24,104 bases of DNA from NCBI GenBank assembly GCA_050633325.1, contig JBOEGH010000014.1, positions 1 to 24,104 of the forward strand, read 5' to 3'. The position numbers and the translations under genes were made by a program. This document shows positions 6,379-14,894 of the stretch, in pieces. The stretch's first letter is position 1. Every line of letters starts with the position of its first letter. The DNA is from UBA1672 sp050633325 (lineage in GTDB: Bacteria; Pseudomonadota; Alphaproteobacteria; Micavibrionales; Micavibrionaceae). A model generated the notes under the pieces. The model made no database searches, was not told the DNA's origin, and saw only the letters and a program-made list of their open reading frames with translations.

Positions 6379-8256
6379 ATGTGGACAGATAATGAAACTG
6401 AACACGACTTCTTGAACTTTGGTAGTGTTGCAAAGACTGTTTCTCAGGTTATTGAAGATGCCAATGAAAAGCCGGTATCGATTGGGGTTTCTGGTGCATG
6501 GGGTATAGGGAAATCCTCAATGATCAAACTCATTCAAAATGAGCTGAAAGAATTGGATAGCTCTCATTCCTCCGAAAATAATAAATATGTTTTTGTCGAA
6601 TTCAATGCTTGGTTATACCAAGGGTATGATGATGCTCGGGCTGCTTTAATTGAAGTTGTTGCTTCAACTTTGCTAAAAGAGGCAGAAGCAAGACAGACTG
6701 GGCTAGATAAAGCAAAAAATTTATTGGCTAGAGTAGATTGGTTTCGTGCGATTAAAATGTCAGCAAGCTCTGCTGTTTCGCTTGGATTAGGATTACCACC
6801 TATTGGGCTCGTCAATGAGCTTATTAATACTGGCAAAAGCTTAACTGATGGAGATATAGACCAATCCGACATTAAGAACACGGAGGGCGTTGCGAAGAAA
6901 ATATCGGATAATACTCAGGGCTTAATAGCGCCTAAACAGATAACTACTCCTCCAAAAGAAATCGAAGCTCTCAGGCAGAGTTTCGAAGAAACATTACAGG
7001 ATATTGGCGTTACACTCGTAGTTTTAATAGATGACTTAGATAGGTGCCTACCTGAAACAACTATATCCACACTTGAAGCCATCCGGCTTCTACTGTTCCT
7101 TAAGCACACTGCATTTGTCATAGCCGCTGATGATCAAATGATAAAACACGCCGTTAAGCGTCATTTTCAAGGCGTTGAGGATGAGCTTGTCACCAACTAT
7201 TTTGACAAGTTAATTCAAGTACCTATTCGCGTACCGCCCTTGGGAACGCAGGAAGTTCGCGCATACATGATGTTGCTATATGTAGAAAACAGCAACTTGA
7301 GCAATGGAAAAAAAGAAAGTTTGCGTTTGGGAGTATGTGAGCAATTAAGCAAAACATGGCAAGGAAAAAGAGTTGATCTAAAATTTCTGCGTGAATTGAA
7401 CGGGGAGTTACCTGATGAACTTGTTGCCAGATTAGATGCGGCTGATAGGCTGGCTCCTATTATGACCAGCGCGACAGGAATTTCTGGAAACCCAAGACTA
7501 ATAAAACGTTTCATGAATGCTCTCTCAATACGTATGGCCATGGCGAAGTCCCAAGGCGTTACAGTAGATGAAGCATCTCTTGCAAAAATACTTTTGTTCG
7601 AAAGATGTGGCGACTCTAAAGCTTATGCCGAGTTGATCAAGGCAGTTACTGAAAGTGACGACGGTAAAGCATTATTTATATCCGAATGGGAAGAGAGTAT
7701 AAGCGCAGGGAATACTCCGGAACTCGATGCTCCTTGGGATGATGCATTTGCTTTAGAGTGGCTCAGGTTGTCTCCGCCTATAGGGAACCAAGACTTACGC
7801 GGAGCATTGTATGTAAGTCGAGAGCATGCCCCCCTGATTACACCGGAAGATCGTTTGTCGCCAGAAGCAGCTGAACTTCTCCAAGCCTATCTTGAGCACC
7901 CTGATATGGCTTCCAGTTCGAAAGAGCAGTTACAGAAAATTCAGAAACCTGAACTGTCTGTAATTATGGATCGTTTATTAGCCAAGGCAAATCAAGAACA
8001 GGAATGGGGAACTCCGCCAATACTAGATGCGCTCATTTTGATCGCGCAAACTGATTCTTCTCAAGCGCAGCGTTTGGGAGGGTTTTTGAAAGATCGGCCA
8101 GTAGCGCAAGTAAAAGCAAGCATTGTTCCAAAGCTTGATGGCGAAACTTGGGCTGCTGGATTATTCGATTATTGGCTGGAAGATGAAGATATTGCTCGCC
8201 CTGTAAAAAAATCAATTAATTCAAGGAGGAAAAATGGGAACCTCTCAATCAAGTAA
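6379..8256 (+). CDS. qatA: QatA, KAP-family P-loop ATPase of the Qat defence system
   Basis: This 625-residue protein is a KAP NTPase. Walker A is GAWGIGKSS (39-47), followed by the family motif VEFNAWLYQ (about 73-81). Walker B is LVVLIDDLDRC (213-223), and the sensor segment FVIAADDQMI follows. NPRLIKRFMN (371-380) is the conserved KAP helix. A hydrophobic insert (about 127-150) sits between Walker A and B, as in many KAP proteins, and may touch membrane. It is the first gene of a qatABCD operon, a set shown to give anti-phage defence in Escherichia coli, where all four genes are needed. The mechanism is not established. AGGGG precedes the ATG, and the last codons carry the ribosome site of qatB. 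Confidence 0.92.
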   Translation: MWTDNETEHDFLNFGSVAKTVSQVIEDANEKPVSIGVSGAWGIGKSSMIKLIQNELKELDSSHSSENNKYVFVEFNAWLYQGYDDARAALIEVVASTLLKEAEARQTGLDKAKNLLARVDWFRAIKMSASSAVSLGLGLPPIGLVNELINTGKSLTDGDIDQSDIKNTEGVAKKISDNTQGLIAPKQITTPPKEIEALRQSFEETLQDIGVTLVVLIDDLDRCLPETTISTLEAIRLLLFLKHTAFVIAADDQMIKHAVKRHFQGVEDELVTNYFDKLIQVPIRVPPLGTQEVRAYMMLLYVENSNLSNGKKESLRLGVCEQLSKTWQGKRVDLKFLRELNGELPDELVARLDAADRLAPIMTSATGISGNPRLIKRFMNALSIRMAMAKSQGVTVDEASLAKILLFERCGDSKAYAELIKAVTESDDGKALFISEWEESISAGNTPELDAPWDDAFALEWLRLSPPIGNQDLRGALYVSREHAPLITPEDRLSPEAAELLQAYLEHPDMASSSKEQLQKIQKPELSVIMDRLLAKANQEQEWGTPPILDALILIAQTDSSQAQRLGGFLKDRPVAQVKASIVPKLDGETWAAGLFDYWLEDEDIARPVKKSINSRRKNGNLSIK

Positions 8257-9115
8257 CGGCTCTCCTTCTGGAACTCCCATGGTTCCACCATGGACTCCCG
8301 ATATACCTTCGTCTCAACAACCTGAAACAGGTGTTGATGGGGATACATCAAATGATTCACCTGACTCGGGTGCAACCCCTCCTGCGGATGGTAATGAAGG
8401 ATCACCAGATCAAGCAGGTAATAAAGGTTCTCCTATAGCGCCACCCTCTCGTTTTGGTGGGGCGAGAAGAAATATGGGTGACTATGCTCGAACTGGCGAT
8501 AGTTCCAGCATGAAAAAAGGACTGGGGCAATATGTCCGAAAAGGGTACGGCGGAAGTGCAACAGCGACAAGAAGGCTAGCAAGTACAGCAACAACCGCTC
8601 AGTCATTATTCTCAGCACTTTCTACTGGAGATAATAATAGCTATTCCAAAGAAGGTGGCGCACTCGATCCTGCCGCTCTGTCAGGAAAAACAGCGTATGA
8701 GGTTATGGATATCATTGTTGAAGCCGTAGCTCCCGTAGATGGCACACAGGATACCGAAGCAAGCCGTGAGTCAATCAAAGATGCATTGGCGGATTTGCTA
8801 AATGCACACCCTGATGCGGATTTAAATGATCTGTCAGCGGAGCAAAAAGAGCTAGCGATAGAGCGGTACGTAGCGGGAGATGTGTTTAGGCGTATAGATT
8901 TAGACCTAGGGAAATGTATCCGAGAAAAAGCTCCTAGCACGTCTTCTGCTCTTGGGCGATTAAAGGAAGTAAAGAATTATGTCCGAGAAACAGTGTCATC
9001 GTCCTTTAGAAACCTAAAAGAAACAGGTCAAGTAATTATCAACAATACTGTAATTAGCATTGTACAAAATGCGATAAAGGAAACATGCGAAGTCTTTGAG
9101 GGGTACGCAGAATGA
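8234..9115 (+). CDS. qatB: QatB, Qat defence protein
   Basis: The first 75 or so of its 293 residues are Pro/Ser/Gly/Asp-rich and disordered. A basic segment follows, with RFGGARRNMGDYARTG and GLGQYVRKGYGGSATATRRL, the recognisable QatB signature, and then a helical C-terminal domain. Its biochemical role is unknown. It overlaps qatA by 23 nt, and a very strong AAGGAGG lies inside the end of qatA, so the two are translated together. Its stop overlaps the qatC start in ATGA. The identification rests on the signature and on its place between a KAP ATPase and a QueC-like gene. Confidence 0.88.
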   Translation: MGTSQSSNGSPSGTPMVPPWTPDIPSSQQPETGVDGDTSNDSPDSGATPPADGNEGSPDQAGNKGSPIAPPSRFGGARRNMGDYARTGDSSSMKKGLGQYVRKGYGGSATATRRLASTATTAQSLFSALSTGDNNSYSKEGGALDPAALSGKTAYEVMDIIVEAVAPVDGTQDTEASRESIKDALADLLNAHPDADLNDLSAEQKELAIERYVAGDVFRRIDLDLGKCIREKAPSTSSALGRLKEVKNYVRETVSSSFRNLKETGQVIINNTVISIVQNAIKETCEVFEGYAE

Positions 9116-10404
9116 AGATTACTTGTGCTCTTTCGGATTTCAATTTTGACACAAGGGAATCTGATCTTGATGTCATTCTCTATGGTAAGGCCAATAAGGG
9201 TTCTCAAGGATCTATTGGAGGCTCGCTTAAACGTGAAGTACAGCGTAAAAATCTTGTTCCCGAACCAAGAGCTTGGGACTTTTTATCTATTGCGCTGGCT
9301 GTTATTGGTGCAGATTCAGCTGGTCATAGACAGCTTAGTCCTGATGGCTGGACTAGGTCTTTTGAATTAACTATTTCAGTTAGCGATCCAGAGTTTTGGC
9401 AGAACAATGTTTCTATCTTGCAAGACCTGTTAGCTTTTTTGACAACAGATAGATGGAAGCTGAACTTTATTGGCGGGGGTATATTACCAACACCTCCAAA
9501 ATCACCTGTTTTTCCAAATGAAGATAGTGCAGCATTACTCTCTGGCGGGGTAGATAGCCTCATCGGAGTGATTGATCTGGTTGCAGAGGGTAAAAAACCA
9601 TATGTTGTTAGTCAAAGAGTAGCCCCAGATACAAGCGTACAGAGTTATTTTGCCAAGGAGGTGGGCAAAGATTTAAACAGTTTCCAAGCAAATCATAATG
9701 TAAGGATACCTAACAAAGAGCGGCCTCAATCTCAAAGGGCAAGATCAATTATTTTTATGGCCTATGGGGTTCTTGTAGCTACGTCACTGAAACCATATAA
9801 AGAAGGAAATAATGTTCCTCTATATGTTTGTGAAAATGGTTTTATCTCTATAAATCCTTCATTAACCACAAATCGTGTCGGCAGTTTAAGTACTAGAACT
9901 ACGCATCCGGTAGTTCTAGGGCTGTTGCAACAAATTTTGAATAACGCCAACCTTAATGTAAGCATTGTTAATCCTTATCGGCATAAAACAAAAGGTGAAA
10001 TGCTAAAAGAGTGTAAAAACCAAAAACTGATGTCATCCTTGATAGGGATGGCGACTAGTTGTGGTCGGATATTAGTGAATAAAGTTGACGGAAAATATGC
10101 ACACTGTGGCAGATGTGTACCTTGCATGGTTAGGCGTGCATCATTTTTAGCTTGGAGAGCTGATGGTGATTTAACAACGTACTTCTATAACGATTTAAGT
10201 ATTCAGGATGAAAAGCATGCTGGCTTTGATGATGTTCGATCAATGCTGTTAGCAATAGCTGATGCTAAGGAACAAGGAATTCAAAGGTGGCTTGGGGCAT
10301 CGATAAGTTCGTCTTTGGTTGAAGATAAAGACAAGCTGGCTGCAATGGTTGAGAGAGGGCTTGGAGAAATTGAAGGGTTTCTCAATTCTCAAGGTGTTGA
10401 ATGA
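9112..10404 (+). CDS. qatC: QatC, QueC-like protein of the Qat system
   Basis: This 430-residue protein has the ATP-pyrophosphatase loop LLSGGVDSLIG (about 142-152) of QueC, the enzyme that turns 7-carboxy-7-deazaguanine into preQ0. It also has a C-terminal cysteine cluster C317, C332, C335, C338 (in HCGRCVPC) matching the QueC zinc site. An extra N-terminal domain of about 130 residues, absent from housekeeping QueC, makes it the Qat form. A base- or protein-modifying reaction in defence is inferred; it has not been shown in this sequence. It starts in ATGA overlap with qatB and ends in ATGA overlap with qatD. Confidence 0.92.
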   Translation: MKITCALSDFNFDTRESDLDVILYGKANKGSQGSIGGSLKREVQRKNLVPEPRAWDFLSIALAVIGADSAGHRQLSPDGWTRSFELTISVSDPEFWQNNVSILQDLLAFLTTDRWKLNFIGGGILPTPPKSPVFPNEDSAALLSGGVDSLIGVIDLVAEGKKPYVVSQRVAPDTSVQSYFAKEVGKDLNSFQANHNVRIPNKERPQSQRARSIIFMAYGVLVATSLKPYKEGNNVPLYVCENGFISINPSLTTNRVGSLSTRTTHPVVLGLLQQILNNANLNVSIVNPYRHKTKGEMLKECKNQKLMSSLIGMATSCGRILVNKVDGKYAHCGRCVPCMVRRASFLAWRADGDLTTYFYNDLSIQDEKHAGFDDVRSMLLAIADAKEQGIQRWLGASISSSLVEDKDKLAAMVERGLGEIEGFLNSQGVE

Positions 10405-11135
10405 TCGATTTACACGCCCATATAGATTTATACCCTGATCCAAGCGAAGTTGTTAAAGAAATTGAAAGGCGGAAAATGTATGTCTTGTCAGTTACAACAA
10501 CCCCCAGTGCTTGGACAGGGACATACTCTATTGCAAAGCACTACTCACGAATTAAAACGGCTCTTGGTCTTCACCCTCAACTAGCTCATGAGCGGATTTC
10601 TGAACTTCCGTTGTTTGATACTTATATCAATGAAACTGATTATGTTGGAGAAGTCGGTTTAGATGGATCTCCAGAGTTTGCAAAGCATAAAGCATCTCAA
10701 TTAGCAGTCTTAAAGCATATCTTGAAATCTTGTAGTAATTCTGGAGGGAAAATAATTTCTTTGCATAGCAGGCGAGCGGCTGGTGATGTGATAGAAATTC
10801 TTGATGAGCATCCAGATTCTGGAATTCCAATTTTTCACTGGTTTACAGGCGGAAAAGGAGAGCTTAAAAGAGCAATTCAGAGAAACGCTTGGTTCAGTAT
10901 AGGCCCAGCCATGCTGAAATCAAAAAGATCGATAGAAATGCTGGAGATTATACCCAAGGACAGAATTTTAACAGAGAGCGATGGGCCTTTTGCCAAAATT
11001 TCAGGGAAACCTCTAATGCCTTGGGATGTTGAATCGGCAGTTATAGGGTTAAGTCGCGCATGGGGTATGGCTCCATCTAACGCTCAAGAAATCTTATATG
11101 CTAATTTCAGAGCACTTATTGAATCTAAATCATAG
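10401..11135 (+). CDS. qatD: QatD, TatD-like DNase of the Qat system
   Basis: This 244-residue metal-dependent hydrolase of the TatD family keeps all metal ligands: HAH at 5-7 (MIDLHAHIDL), E84 in YVGEVGLDG, H122 in SLHSRRA, H146 in IFHWFTGG and D194 in LTESDGPF. TatD enzymes cut DNA, often as 3'-5' exonucleases. In Qat it is the likely effector or processing nuclease, by inference. It is the last gene of the operon, overlapping qatC by 4 nt. There is no clear terminator after it; a repeat copy lies about 125 bp downstream. Confidence 0.92.
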   Translation: MIDLHAHIDLYPDPSEVVKEIERRKMYVLSVTTTPSAWTGTYSIAKHYSRIKTALGLHPQLAHERISELPLFDTYINETDYVGEVGLDGSPEFAKHKASQLAVLKHILKSCSNSGGKIISLHSRRAAGDVIEILDEHPDSGIPIFHWFTGGKGELKRAIQRNAWFSIGPAMLKSKRSIEMLEIIPKDRILTESDGPFAKISGKPLMPWDVESAVIGLSRAWGMAPSNAQEILYANFRALIESKS

Positions 11136-11260
11136 CGTTTAATTGTAGTGATAACCGTTCTGGAATGGGCAAGTGTGATGCATCTATGGGTTGAGTAACT
11201 TATCTTAGTTTAAATTATCAGTATTGACTCTAGTGCAGAGGGTATCTACATTGCGTTAAG

Positions 11261-11301
11261 TGCCCAAAGCAGACGTTGATTTAAGTAAACTGTCCCCAGA
11301 A
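11261..11301. repeat. Left flank of the rloC-like cassette (repeat copy 2)
   Basis: This 41-bp segment begins with a minus-orientation copy of the dispersed repeat (CCCAAAGCAGACGTT) and continues into AAGTAAACTGTCCCCAGAA. Its reverse complement recurs at 13705-13745 with one 1-nt indel and a few changes. The pair therefore brackets the AAA/nuclease gene as imperfect terminal inverted repeats. Confidence 0.65.
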
Positions 11302-11396
11302 CTATCGATATTTCGGTTTAGTCAAATAGAAGGTTATTTAACCAGCCATATAAGGGCGACTGGACAATTGGTGACCCACCATGACAGCAGGATTGT

Positions 11397-13601
11397 ATGG
11401 GACGGATTGGCAAAAAAATAAGAATGCGGAGATTTAAGCAGTCAATGGCTGATTTGGAAAGAAATCGGCAGGCGCAGCTTAACCAGTACCGCAATATTGA
11501 ACAGGAGCGATTACGAATGGATATTTCAATAAAGAGCTGTAACAGCATTGATGAAGCTACGATTCATATAGACGAGGGCTTCCTCAACATCAAGTATGGC
11601 ATCAACGGAACTGGCAAAAGCACGATTGCAAAAGCGATTGAGCTAAATAGCCAAGACCCCGCAAAATTGGCGGAATTAACTCCATTTAAGCTCCTCGAAG
11701 ATAATCCTAATGACCTGAAGCCAGTTGTCGAGGGTTGTGATGGCATAAGCTCTGTTGCTGTATTCAATGAATCCTATGTTGGTCAATTTGTATTCAAACA
11801 AGATGAGTTGATTAAGAATAGCTTTGAGATATTTGTTAAGACCAATGACTATCAGCAGAAGCTTGAGGAGATCGAAGGCATTACTGCTGAAATAAAGCAT
11901 ACTTTTAAAGACAATGAAGAGATTGATAAGGTCGTATCAGACCTTATTGAGCTGGGAGGTTGTTTTGGCCGGGCTAAGAGCGGTTATTCTGCGGCTAGCT
12001 CTATTGGTAAAGGTATTGGTGGTGGTAACAAAATTGAAAACATACCAGTCGGCTTAGAGCCTTATACCGAGTTCCTTCAGTCTGATCAAAATACGAGCTG
12101 GATTAAGTGGCAGATTAACGGCAATAGCTTCCTTGAGCTATCTGATAACTGTCCATATTGCACATCACCCGCCAAGGAAAAGCACAACGAGATTAAAAAA
12201 GTGAGTGATGAGTTCGATGCCAAGTCAATTGAGCATCTCACTAAGGTGTTATCAGTTGTTGAGCGACTTGATCAATATTTCAGCGAAGATGCCAGAAATC
12301 AGATATTCGCGATAACTCGGAATAAGACTGGTTTAACTGAAGAGGACATTACCTACCTCAAACAGGTTAAAGAGCAAATCGACACTCTTCAAGGCAAGAT
12401 GATGAGTTTGAAGAGCATTACATTCTTCACGTTTGAAGATGTCGATAAAGTCGTTGAGGCGATCCAGCCGCTGAAGATAAACCTTGCTTCACTTCCTTAT
12501 CTGAATTCAGAAGAGACAAAGACGATTGTTGATAAGCTCAACAACTCACTGGACACTGTCTTACAGATGGGGGGGCAATTACAGGGGAAGGTTAACCAGC
12601 AGAAAGAGGTTATTCGTAAAACAGTAGAGGCACGGAAAGAGGAAATTAACGGCTTTCTGCATTATGCGGGCTATAAATACACCGTTGAGATAGAGGGTGA
12701 TGCTCAGCAGTATAAGCTCAAACTGCAACATCACGATATGTCCAATACNNATACGGTTGAGGGAGGTAGTCAGCATCTCAGTTATGGTGAGAAAAATGCC
12801 TTTTCGCTTGTGCTATTTATGTACGAGTGCATAGCTAATTCCCCTGACCTTATTGTCCTCGATGACCCAATTTCATCATTCGACAAGAATAAGAAATATG
12901 CACTGCTTGATATGCTGTTTACAGGTAATGTGTCACTTCGTGGAAAGACAGTGTTAATGCTCACCCACGACCTTGAGCCTATCATTGATTTGATCCGGAC
13001 ACTGTCAGCCCGTTTTAGCGCTCCCAAGCCCAAAGCTTACTTCTTGAAGGCAAGAAAAGGTGTTGTTTCTGAGGTTGAGATTACCAAGGAAGACATTAAG
13101 ACCTTTGCCCAAATTTGTGATGAGAATATCTCCAACAATGAAGAGGTCGTCATTAAGCTGATATATCTGCGACGACATTTTGAAACTGTTGATGATAAGG
13201 GAGGTGAATATCAGCTGCTCTCAAATCTGTTGCATAAACAAGCTGCCCCAGTTGATAAATCAGGTGATGAAGATGTTGAAATGTCAGCTGAGGCGATTGC
13301 TGAGGCCAGTCAGTCAGTTGCAAATAGAATAGGTGAGTTCGATTATGGGGCTCTGTTGAATCGTCTGACTGATATTGCTGAAATGACGAAGATCTATCAG
13401 CAATGCGGTAGTGACTATGAGAAGTTGCAGATTTTTAGAGTCATTAACGACAATCACGAGAACAGCGTTATTCGCAAGTATATTAACGAATCGTTCCACA
13501 TAGAAAATGAGTATATTTGTCAGCTCAATCCCTGCAAATACGAGGTCATACCCGAGTTTATTGTGGAGGAATGTGACAAGTATTTTGAGGCTGAAGAGTA
13601 G
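11397..13601 (+). CDS. rloC: RloC/PrrC-like AAA anticodon-nuclease candidate
   Basis: The protein has about 734 residues. Walker A is YGINGTGKSTIAKAIE (67-82). A CPYC (252-255) lies between coiled-coil stretches, like the zinc hook of RloC. The ABC signature is LSYGEKN (461-467), Walker B is LIVLDDPISSFD (485-496) and an H-loop follows (LTHD). The C-terminal LRRHFE (591-596) plus H613 fits the Arg-x3-Glu...His nuclease triad known from PrrC. RloC-type enzymes cleave tRNA near the anticodon after phage attack or DNA damage. ATG 11397 opens the frame, but ATG 11517 has AGGAG 10 nt upstream and begins right at the ATPase domain, so it may be the true start. Two N at 12749-12750 fall in the frame near residue 451. 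No other family (for example PtuA) fits the hook plus C-terminus as well. Confidence 0.75.
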   Translation: MGRIGKKIRMRRFKQSMADLERNRQAQLNQYRNIEQERLRMDISIKSCNSIDEATIHIDEGFLNIKYGINGTGKSTIAKAIELNSQDPAKLAELTPFKLLEDNPNDLKPVVEGCDGISSVAVFNESYVGQFVFKQDELIKNSFEIFVKTNDYQQKLEEIEGITAEIKHTFKDNEEIDKVVSDLIELGGCFGRAKSGYSAASSIGKGIGGGNKIENIPVGLEPYTEFLQSDQNTSWIKWQINGNSFLELSDNCPYCTSPAKEKHNEIKKVSDEFDAKSIEHLTKVLSVVERLDQYFSEDARNQIFAITRNKTGLTEEDITYLKQVKEQIDTLQGKMMSLKSITFFTFEDVDKVVEAIQPLKINLASLPYLNSEETKTIVDKLNNSLDTVLQMGGQLQGKVNQQKEVIRKTVEARKEEINGFLHYAGYKYTVEIEGDAQQYKLKLQHHDMSNXXTVEGGSQHLSYGEKNAFSLVLFMYECIANSPDLIVLDDPISSFDKNKKYALLDMLFTGNVSLRGKTVLMLTHDLEPIIDLIRTLSARFSAPKPKAYFLKARKGVVSEVEITKEDIKTFAQICDENISNNEEVVIKLIYLRRHFETVDDKGGEYQLLSNLLHKQAAPVDKSGDEDVEMSAEAIAEASQSVANRIGEFDYGALLNRLTDIAEMTKIYQQCGSDYEKLQIFRVINDNHENSVIRKYINESFHIENEYICQLNPCKYEVIPEFIVEECDKYFEAEE

Positions 13602-13704
13602 CAGTATATGTTACGGGTCAGAATCACCCATGCATGGTCTACAGATCGAACACAAAAGAAGGATTAAAGGATAAAGAAGTTCAGAGACTGGCAGCAGCAA
13701 AGAA

Positions 13705-13745
13705 TTCCGAGGACAGTTTACTTAATTAACGTCCGCTTATGGCCG
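13705..13745. repeat. Right flank of the rloC-like cassette (repeat copy 3)
   Basis: It is the inverted partner of 11261-11301: TTCCGAGGACAGTTTACTT followed by AACGTCCGCTTATGGCCG at 13728-13745. The 13-bp core GGACAGTTTACTT is identical in inverse. The GTAAACTGTCC end resembles termini I associate with gammaproteobacterial insertion elements; that link is from memory and unproven here. Confidence 0.65.
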
Positions 13746-13748
13746 TTT

Positions 13749-13769
13749 TAACCTACTTTGATTAGGTTA
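13749..13769. other. Stem-loop after the cassette
   Basis: TAACCTA (13749-13755) and TAGGTTA (13763-13769) form a perfect 7-bp stem with a 7-nt loop, followed by TTGTTTG. It may act as a weak terminator for the rloC-like gene or form part of the repeat element next to it. Confidence 0.35.
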
Positions 13770-13862
13770 TTGTTTGTGGTCAATATTATTTTATTAGTGA
13801 TCGAACTAGGTAACATCTATTTATTTCTTAAGATGCAGGTGTTATCTAAAATTTAGGGTTTT

Positions 13863-14273
13863 ATGGAGAGTAGTGTGACTAGGAAGTTAGAAATTGGAAT
13901 AGGAGTGACAGGTGTAGTGATTGCTTTGGCTGCATGGCTTTTGCCTATGCCACCCTCATATATATCAGGTAATACTGTAAGTGAGCTTTCAATCCAGAGA
14001 GAACCTTTCTATCAATCTTTATTTCCTCGTCCTACGCTGTTGGTTTCAGGTACGGGCGTTAGGGTAAGAATTTTGATGGGGCCAAATGATACTGAGTTTT
14101 CAGGCGGTGAAATTAGTACAACCGGCAGTGAAAGCACTGTCTATATAAAACGAGGTCAAAAAATCAACTTAAATCTAACAGGTACTGGTACAAGAGTCTT
14201 CGTTCAATCTGGTTTAATGCCATATATAAACGTTAAAAATACAGCGACAGGCGGTTCAGTCCATGAACTGTAG
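13863..14273 (+). CDS. Hypothetical single-helix anchored protein
   Basis: This 136-residue protein has a short cytoplasmic start, one hydrophobic helix (about 11-27, GIGVTGVVIALAAWLLP) and a beta-rich soluble domain with many Thr, Gly and Ser. The domain is probably periplasmic. The ribosome site is weak. I know no family for it. It lies immediately after the rloC-like cassette within the defence island and is separated by a repeat copy from the cassette on its left, so it may be a passenger gene. Confidence 0.55.
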   Translation: MESSVTRKLEIGIGVTGVVIALAAWLLPMPPSYISGNTVSELSIQREPFYQSLFPRPTLLVSGTGVRVRILMGPNDTEFSGGEISTTGSESTVYIKRGQKINLNLTGTGTRVFVQSGLMPYINVKNTATGGSVHEL

Positions 14274-14330
14274 TATTTTAAGGTAGGAGTCAATATCCGC
14301 TATTAGCCGAATATAAAATGGAGAGAATAA

Positions 14331-14537
14331 ATGTTTGAAGAAGACGATGCTGCTGAGGAAAGATTAAAGTGTGACATTGAAATTGACTGTAGGAATGGCA
14401 AAGCAGTGGCTTGGGTTCTTCGAGATCTGGCAGAAAAAATTGAACAAGAAAGCTTAGACACTGGATGGCACGATATTAAAGTTCCAAACGGGGATAAAGT
14501 CGGTAAGCTTTACCTCGACTTTTACGCCAATCTCTGA
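14331..14537 (+). CDS. Hypothetical 68-residue acidic protein
   Basis: GGAGAG lies 6 nt before the ATG. The product is small, soluble and acidic, with a predicted strand (KCDIEIDC), a helix (VAWVLRDLAEKIEQES) and a closing strand pair (GDKVGKLYLDFYANL). That is a compact alpha/beta fold. It is 57 nt downstream of the previous gene, probably in the same transcript, and ends before repeat copy 4. No function is known. Confidence 0.55.
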   Translation: MFEEDDAAEERLKCDIEIDCRNGKAVAWVLRDLAEKIEQESLDTGWHDIKVPNGDKVGKLYLDFYANL

Positions 14538-14565
14538 CCACTGCCTTTCTAATGTAATAGAGTTC

Positions 14566-14588
14566 AATGTCTGCTTATGGCCGGAAAG
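14566..14588 (+). repeat. Dispersed repeat, copy 4
   Basis: AATGTCTGCTTATGGCCGG matches copies at 13728 and 14895 in the same orientation. It lies between two small genes and ends 7 nt before the next ATG, partly supplying its ribosome site region. Confidence 0.55.
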
Positions 14589-14595
14589 AGATAAA

Positions 14596-14871
14596 ATGAG
14601 GAGTAAATGGATCATTCTAACGGGCTATACCTTTATGGCAGTTTGTGCAGCATGGACTGCCTTCATTACTATAGATGAACTGCTAGAAGGTCGGAATACT
14701 ATTATCTGTAGATCAGCATGGCTAAGTAAATTTTCTGGTTGCACTTCGTCAGTAGTTACCGGATTTTTCTGTTTGCTCTTCTTTAGCTTTGCAATTTTTT
14801 TGGGAATAAAAGAGCAGAAAAGAATTAGAAACTATAAAGCTGGAGAACGAAAGAGTAAGAAAAGAAAATAA
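14596..14871 (+). CDS. Hypothetical two-helix membrane protein
   Basis: This 91-residue protein has two hydrophobic helices (about 5-25 and 52-70) joined by a loop with two Cys (C38 and C49, in IICRS and SGCTS) that could form a disulfide outside the membrane. A very basic tail (ERKSKKRK) should stay in the cytoplasm. The site AAAGAG precedes the ATG. It is bordered on both sides by repeat copies. I do not recognise it. Confidence 0.55.
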   Translation: MRSKWIILTGYTFMAVCAAWTAFITIDELLEGRNTIICRSAWLSKFSGCTSSVVTGFFCLLFFSFAIFLGIKEQKRIRNYKAGERKSKKRK

Positions 14872-14894
14872 CTGAATTTTCTTAGTATATTTTA

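Noticed and set aside
13635..13730. Short frame starting MVYRSNTKEGLKDKEV after the nuclease gene
   Set aside because: It could be the remnant of a lost gene, but it is too short and unrecognised to call.
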